Assembly (NCBI GenBank): GCA_031308135.1
Contig: JAHLJT010002630.1
Coordinates: 98,190,141-98,254,140, forward strand
Origin: Acheta domesticus
Lineage: Eukaryota; Arthropoda; Insecta; Orthoptera; Gryllidae
Length of the DNA: 64,000 nucleotides
Reading direction: 5' to 3'
The notes under the pieces are model-generated. The model ran no database searches. It was not told where the DNA came from and was given only the letters and a program-made list of their open reading frames with translations. Position numbers and translations under genes: made by a program. Shown here in pieces: positions 58,524-64,000 of this stretch (position 1 is the stretch's first letter; every line of letters begins with the position of its first letter).

Positions 58524-58947
58524 CTGAAATTATAAATATTAATTTTTTTAAAAAAGAACTTAGATCATGTTGTCATTGTTGCAAAATTGTAGTTTATTCC
58601 AATCTTTTAAAAAAACACATTAAATTTTAAGAAACTGTTTTAAGAATTAATTATTTTTAGAAAATGTCTTAATCACAGCTAATGCATCACAGCTGTATGC
58701 ATTAATGCAGAATGCACAAATAAGTTATGTAACTGAATTTAATTCCGGTTATAACTTAAATTAATTTAATTGTTTACATAAATCAGTTATATATAATTTT
58801 AACCCATAATTGATGACGATTATGTAAAATTATTAAATTATTTCTGTAAGTGTACATAGTTAAAAAATATAATTAACTTACTTTAATTTTAATTAATTTC
58901 TAGACAGACTTTGCTTGAGACTTTCTATAAGTCTATAAGTAATAAAA

Positions 58948-58950
58948 TTA

Positions 58951-59009
<59 letters not shown>
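58948..59009 (+). repeat. (ATT)n microsatellite in a DRC1 intron
   Basis: About 20 copies, nearly uninterrupted. Confidence 0.95.
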
Positions 59010-59011
<2 letters not shown>

Positions 59012-59428
59012 GCATTTCTAATATGTGCAATACAAGGATGCTTTGTGAAAAAACATTAGTTTTCAACAACATCAGCACCAAAGAAATGGTATTTAAAATG
59101 GATTTAGGAATGCCACAAACCCTATAAACACCCTGTTTTTTGTCTTATTGAGCAACGTTTTAGAAATTTCTATGATGAGACTGGCATGGTAATTTTGTCT
59201 GATGTTTGATGAGATTACTTGAAGCAAAATGTAAACATTAACAGAGCAAGAAAATTTGATATTATCAGTGAATGTCGATGTTGATCTTAAGATGTTCTTA
59301 TCCTAACTTATTGTGTTAATGTCATATTTTAAATCCAGTTACCTTTATGTGATATTCAGAATCTGAAAATGTACAGCGTAAACAGACATTTAGATTCATG
59401 TGTTAAATTAAACCAATTTGCAACATAC

Positions 59429-59607
59429 CTTGTAATATCTCAAGATATTTATGAAGCCCTATCAGCAAAGCATCCCACAACTTCTCCTTTTCTGGACTGA
59501 ATATTTGTGTGAATCTTGTCCAGTATGCAGTAACATCTTCAGCTTTTAATGATCGTGACACTGTTCTGCGTTCTTTAGCAAGACGATCTGACAAGGTCTC
59601 TACAACA
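59429..59607 (-). CDS. DRC1: DRC1, conserved C-terminal domain exon
   Basis: Acceptor CCTAG and donor GTATGT; phase 2 in, phase 1 out. Encodes VVETLSDRLAKERRTVSRSL, then YWTRFTQIFSPEKEKLWDAL and LIGLHKYLEIL. The P-EK--LWDAL--GL-KY pattern leading into the LL-QY exon is that of DRC1's C-terminal domain. Confidence 0.85.
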
Positions 59608-59686
59608 CTAGGAAAACAAAATGAGTTCAGTAAACATTGATTGTGAATGTTAACATGGAGCAGCCAACAATAACATACTGACTTAC

Positions 59687-59801
59687 ATTTCTTTGCTTTT
59701 ACTGAAATCAGTGACAAAGGCTCTTAAAGCCTTTAAAACATAAATTGGATCGATTTTTAAAGGATGAGAAGGATCACAATGTTCAGGCTTTGGAACATCT
59801 C
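59687..59801 (-). CDS. DRC1: DRC1 internal exon
   Basis: Acceptor TTTTCAG, donor GTAAGT; phase 1 in, phase 2 out. Encodes GDVPKPEHCDPSHPLKIDP and YVLKALRAFVTDFSKSKE. The HCDPSHPL-IDP-YVLKAL stretch looks strongly conserved. Confidence 0.85.
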
Positions 59802-59824
59802 CTGAAAAATCATGGAAATTGATG

Positions 59825-59880
59825 AAGAAGAATGAGAAACAGCTTTTGTATGTAAGAAGAATGAGAAACAGCTTTTGTGC
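59825..59880 (+). repeat. 29-bp tandem duplication in a DRC1 intron
   Basis: AAGAAGAATGAGAAACAGCT occurs at 59825 and again at 59854. Confidence 0.9.
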
Positions 59881-60322
59881 TAATGAATCAAATTTATCAG
59901 TATCAATTTATCGTTACATTGAAAAGTTATATTTTAAAAATAACTGAGAGATTATATTATCATCACTGTAAGTAAAGCCAATATCAGTAATAATAATATT
60001 AAGTGTAGTGTGTCATTTGGCCCAGCCAAATTGTTTCCCTATCATATACGTTTTCTTCATGAAGCAAGTAAAATATTTCTTAAAAAATGAGTTCATACTT
60101 ACTCCAAAAATCTTTTTCATAAAGTTTGAAATTGAAATAATTTTTGTAAAATTTGGTTTAGTCAAAGATGAGTCATAAACTTTTCCTTGAATTCATTTTT
60201 ACATGAAAATTACATATCACTAGAGTTACAATATCATTTGAGATTTTTGATAATTTGAAAACTCATACAAAGATTATTATTTAGGTAACCAAAACCAAAG
60301 TGAAAAAACAACTCTTTTATAC

Positions 60323-60552
60323 CTAATTCCTTTATTGCTGATATGTCAATTTTGGTGTCTCGAACAGAATCTGGTAAGGTAACTGTGGCACTTCCTTCAC
60401 TGATACTCTTTGCATCACTGGCAACAGATCCTTGGTCATCGTCATCTTTGGTGGCAACAGCAGCAGCAGATAGCTTTGAGAGTGTATGTGTCATGCCGCG
60501 ATTGAGTGATGTGAACAGATCAACCTCGTCCTTTTCTTCTGAAGAACTTTTG
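60323..60552 (-). CDS. DRC1: DRC1 internal exon, low-complexity linker
   Basis: Acceptor TACGCAG, donor GTATAA; phase 2 in, phase 1 out. Encodes KSSSEEKDEVDLFTSLNRGM and an Ala/Asp/Ser-rich linker, ending DTKIDISAIKELG. Probably disordered and variable between species. Confidence 0.8.
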
Positions 60553-61013
60553 CTGCGTAAAACAGATGACAGACATTCAATTTTAAATTACTGATATTTC
60601 AATATAGAAAAAAATAATTAGTAGTTCATTGTTTTTAATAGATCTTTTTCAACACAAAATGAAAATTCAAGTGATTGTTTGGTTGCATACAAAGAAGAAG
60701 AAATAAAATTTAAAACACTGAAAAATTGAAAATTTGTTTTTCCTGGTACTTCACTAATTTTTCAATCTAATAAATTCTAATAAATTTAAACTAGTTTTGG
60801 ACCGAATTCATAATAGAGAATTTCATTTATTGATTTTACAGATCATGCTCCATCATGCCTACTTCCATGTCCTGAGATGGAACAGTACCAAATTTAGAGA
60901 TTATTAAAACACCAAGAATGATGCTGGAACAAAACTAGAAATCTGATGCACTGAAATACTTATTGCCAAGAACAAACAATATCATAATTAATATTAAAAT
61001 ACATCATACATAC

Positions 61014-61168
61014 GAGGCAGCTTCAATAGCTCTCTCCTCTTCTTTTTCCTCCAAACTTGCCACAGATGTCTCTCTTGATGGAGAATAGCCACAAATTTCA
61101 CAAGAAACATACGGAATAAAATACTCTTTGAGCATTTGCATATCTTCCTCAGTTTGAATTCCAAGTGC
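61014..61168 (-). CDS. DRC1: DRC1 internal exon
   Basis: Acceptor TTTTTAG, donor GTATGT; phase 0 in, phase 2 out. Encodes ALGIQTEEDMQMLKEYFIPY, then VSCEICGYSPSRET and an acidic EEKEEERAIEAAS. EED---L--YF follows the IF-ALGI junction as in DRC1. Confidence 0.85.
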
Positions 61169-61981
61169 CTAAAAAATATTACAATTGGAATTTAAGACAG
61201 AGATGTCACAGGCATTACAATAAGTAGGTATGTGACTATTTATTCTATTTAAAAAACTAAAATTCACAGAATTTCTAAATGTTACTATGTACAATCCACT
61301 TTTTCCCATAATTGGGAAACTATATATTCATAATAAATAAAATGGTCAGGCAGAAAATTAGGCCTTATGATCTGAACTGCACCACTCAATTTTATAAGTA
61401 AAAAGTTTGTAAAATGTAATATATCCCAGACATTTTTAAAAATGTTTTCAGATTGTTTTCTAGAAACTTGATGTTTTTCTAACAATACATTTCTGAAGTT
61501 GGGTCTGTGTTAAAAAATATTGAAATGTCAGACTGCAATTTCCAAATAGCTTTCTTTTTCATCAGTTCATATGTTTATTTACATGATATAAAAACCCTTT
61601 CAATTACTTTTACAGTTTTTGTCTGCCTTTTGTCCAGATTAATTTCAGGAATGGCAGAATCAATTTTAGTGAGGGTTTCTGAGTTGTTCATCTACCATTC
61701 CTAATCTTAATCAGTTTTTACCGTACTCAAGAGTGAACTACAAGATATGGTAGAGCAAGTGAAATATTACCATGGAATTAATTTTAGAAGAGTGAATTTC
61801 AAAAAAATGTGTGAAGTACAGTTTATGATATATTTCATCTAAAAAGGGGACAAAAGATTTAAGGTAAGGGGCAGATATTCTCCCCTCCCAAACTTTATGA
61901 CTTATGATGTAAACATTTTTTAACCATAGATATTTTCTTTCTGGTTGTATTGTGTTTTATATTGACTTCTTTTCAACTCAC

Positions 61982-62181
61982 CTTAAAAATATTTTCAATT
62001 TTAACTAAAGTTTTTTCTGTTTTCCTGTACGGAAAAAGCAAAGGAAATATTTTCTCTTCCACCAGGAATCCAGAACTGTCAGCAATTTTATGTAAAATAT
62101 GACGTAGTAAATTTCCTTTAGATCTTATTGCATTAAGCTCTTCTGGACTGTATGTAAGAGGGTCTTTAGCAGTTATTTTCC
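61982..62181 (-). CDS. DRC1: DRC1 (dynein regulatory complex subunit 1 / CCDC164), first exon visible; 5' part outside the window
   Basis: Acceptor TTTCCAG before 62181, donor GTGAGT; phase 1 in, phase 0 out. Encodes KITAKDPLTYSPEELNAIRS, then SSGFLVEEKIFPLLFPYRKT and LVKIENIFK. The seven exons (62181 to 57979) join without a frame break and give about 345 C-terminal residues. DRC1 is the coiled-coil scaffold of the nexin-dynein regulatory complex that links dynein arms to outer doublets in motile cilia and flagella; in insects it is expected in sperm tails and chordotonal cilia. Identification rests on exon order and motifs recognised by eye. Confidence 0.85.
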
Positions 62182-62624
62182 CTGGAAAAATGGAAGTGTA
62201 ATAGTACTTCATGACATATTTAGTAGTTAATTTAGTTTCTGATTTGAAAATATTTTCAGATATTTAATATCAAAATAAATAGAACTGACTTAGTTTAGTG
62301 AAAAATGTTAGGAAAAAATATGTACTGATATGTTTTGAATGTTTTGTGTTCAATAGTGTTGATGTATTTTCTGCCATTAGAAAGACATTAATTTTTTCCC
62401 CGTATTTCCCTAAAAAGAACTGCAATGATTTTATTATCTCTTTTTATACTCAAAGGCATGGGACTAAAACACATTCTACAAATCAGAAGGCATCTGAAGG
62501 CATACTGAAAGATCACCATATAGACAATGATTGCCATTTCAAATGTGATACATTGGTTGATGTCTGTACAATTCATAAGGCATCTTTAGAATGACGACAA
62601 ATCTTCCACGAATATAAGTGGAAC
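62182..62624 (-). other. DRC1 intron
   Basis: No further exon recognised up to the repeat; upstream exons must lie beyond or be very short. Confidence 0.5.
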
Positions 62625-62694
62625 CCGTGCAAGAACTCTCGTGTGTTATACCCCAACCTCTTCCTTATTTTTCCATTTCCATATTAAGCCAGTA

Positions 62695-62767
<73 letters not shown>

Positions 62768-63035
62768 CTTTTTTTTTCTTAAAGACCCTCTTATCCTTCG
62801 TCACTTGTTCTATATGTCAGCTTGTAAGTGATAACAATATAATACATCTTTGTCAATACAAACTATTCTTATTTAACTTTATTATCGAGCAAAGAGGTAT
62901 GCCCATGTAATTCAATTGAATATAAGTAAGTAATTAGTAATTTCACATACAGTTGCAGATTCTACAGGCTCTGAACAGGTAGAATAGAATTGAGATGCAC
63001 TGAACCAGCAAAAATGTAAGAGAATGGTCAAGAAG
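62625..63035 (+). repeat. Dispersed repeat family B, copy 2
   Basis: Matches 21405-21765 in the same orientation but carries a long TA microsatellite followed by poly-T where the other copy has a short T-rich tract. Confidence 0.85.
62697..62767 (+). repeat. (AT)n then poly-T tract
   Basis: About 27 AT units then a T run, within repeat B. Confidence 0.95.
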
Positions 63036-63820
63036 ATCTCATCCTGTAGATTTTGGGGTGAGAAATGTTTCTTTGAGATTTTTGGCCTCAAAATTTTAGT
63101 TCTTAAGGCCCTAGAATGCTTCATTTAGGAGTATTTAATGATAAAGAGGCAAAAATCCGGACGTGCATTCTGTGTTGCATTTTCCATGAATATTTAGGTA
63201 CATTTTTAAACAAATCCTTCATATTGTCAAAGTGCAATTTATCACATCTCTGGGATCCTAGCATCCCAAGCAGAACTGAGCACCTTCTCCACCCCATTGC
63301 TACCTGAGAGATGTCCACTGAGCTGTAGGGCAAACAAGTGGTTGCATTCACCTGATCTCAACAGATATGCAGTGGTGGCTCTTCCTTAAGGGCTCTTGGG
63401 CAGTGCCTTCCCCAGAAAATCCAACCTCAGGAAATGTTGCAGAAAGTATTGAACTTGCAATAAATCAACTCGTTTAATTTGTGCACACCACCAGCACAAT
63501 GTTTGAGGATGAATTTAGTTTTAAATGTCCCTATGAAAGATAAATGTTTTTGGAATGGGTGGACTATCAGGAGTCTGTCCATAGCATGTGAGGCAATGGA
63601 AGCTTGATGAAGAGTGTGGGTACTGGGAGTTGGTTGGGAGCAGTGTGCTCCTGTTTAGGTTTTGTTCAGCAGAGTCCATGGGTATTTACTAATCTAAGAA
63701 TAACGACCAAAAGAATAGAAGATTTCCTTGTTCATGAAATATTTTGAAGAGGTAAAATGTATGTGATAGTTCAGACATTCATGTTGCCTCCTAATTCACA
63801 CCCCACTGACCGCCACTGTA
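63036..63820. other. No gene recognised
   Basis: No splice-flanked ORF matching DRC1 was found here. Confidence 0.4.
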
Positions 63821-63951
63821 GATATGTCAACCCATACCTTTCAAGTTCATAGAGTTTAACCTGGCAAGTTTGAAACCTAATATCTACAGATATGTCATCC
63901 CATGTCTATCGAGTGCAGAGTTTAAACTGGCAAGTTTAAGATTGCCTTTGG
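63821..63951 (+). repeat. 68-bp tandem repeat, two copies
   Basis: GATATGTCAACCCATACCTT (63821) and GATATGTCATCCCATGTCTA (63889) start two similar units, both containing GAGTTTAA and CTGGCAAGTTT. Confidence 0.85.
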
Positions 63952-63980
63952 TATTCTACATATACATACAATTGAATATT

Positions 63981-64000
63981 GGTGTGTGTGTGTGTGTGTG
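63981..64000 (+). repeat. (GT)n at the window edge
   Basis: Ten GT units, running off the window. Confidence 0.95.

Overview
The window is nuclear DNA of an animal, most likely an insect with a large, repeat-rich genome. The reasons are AT-rich sequence, spliced genes with GT..AG introns, an insect-style BTB/zinc-finger gene, a ciliary gene (DRC1), and remnants of Jockey-type LINEs, Tc1, piggyBac, hAT and Mutator-like transposons. A hemimetabolous group such as cockroaches/termites or Orthoptera would fit, but that is a guess. No bacterial operon, CRISPR array or phage is present.

Three host-type gene models stand out, all on the minus strand. (1) A BTB-domain gene has coding exons at 28966-28796, 27916-27725, 27628-27331 and 26577-26272. 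Their splice phases join, in frame, to a GC-rich C2H2 zinc-finger terminal exon at 5704-5037. If correct, this is one 544-residue BTB-ZF transcription factor with a 20.6-kb last intron full of transposons. (2) THAP-like exons lie at 37.3-36.3 kb inside a local tandem duplication that carries an exact 31-bp inversion in one copy. (3) The 3' half of a DRC1 (dynein regulatory complex subunit 1) gene occupies seven exons from 62181 to 57979, all phase-consistent, with the 5' exons beyond the right edge.

Layout: 0-1.4 kb, 3' end of a transposase-like ORF and a possible 3'UTR. 1.4-4.7 kb, dispersed repeats. 4.7-6 kb, the zinc-finger exon boxed by two 257-bp foldback MITEs in opposite orientation. 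6-9 kb, more MITEs, a hAT MITE and a tRNA-derived SINE. 9-12.6 kb, an unclassified dispersed repeat. 12.6-18.7 kb, two dead LINEs, a 769-bp hAT element and a piggyBac remnant. 18.7-26 kb, AT-rich intron with repeats and a second hAT copy. 26-29 kb, BTB exons. 31.5-32.3 kb, Tc1 remnant. 36-37.4 kb, THAP locus. 37.9-43.3 kb, AT-rich with nothing recognised. 43.3-52 kb, MITE, hAT MITE, dispersed-repeat copies, SINEs, a THAP fragment and a piggyBac remnant. 53.07-56.04 kb, a full-length Mutator-like element with 70-bp inverted repeats and 9-bp target duplication. 58-62 kb, DRC1. 62.6-64 kb, repeats.

The strongest novel-looking points are the MITE pair around the zinc-finger exon (one ends 23 nt from its 3' splice site), co-variation of the two arms within foldback MITEs, the bounded MULE, and the THAP microinversion.
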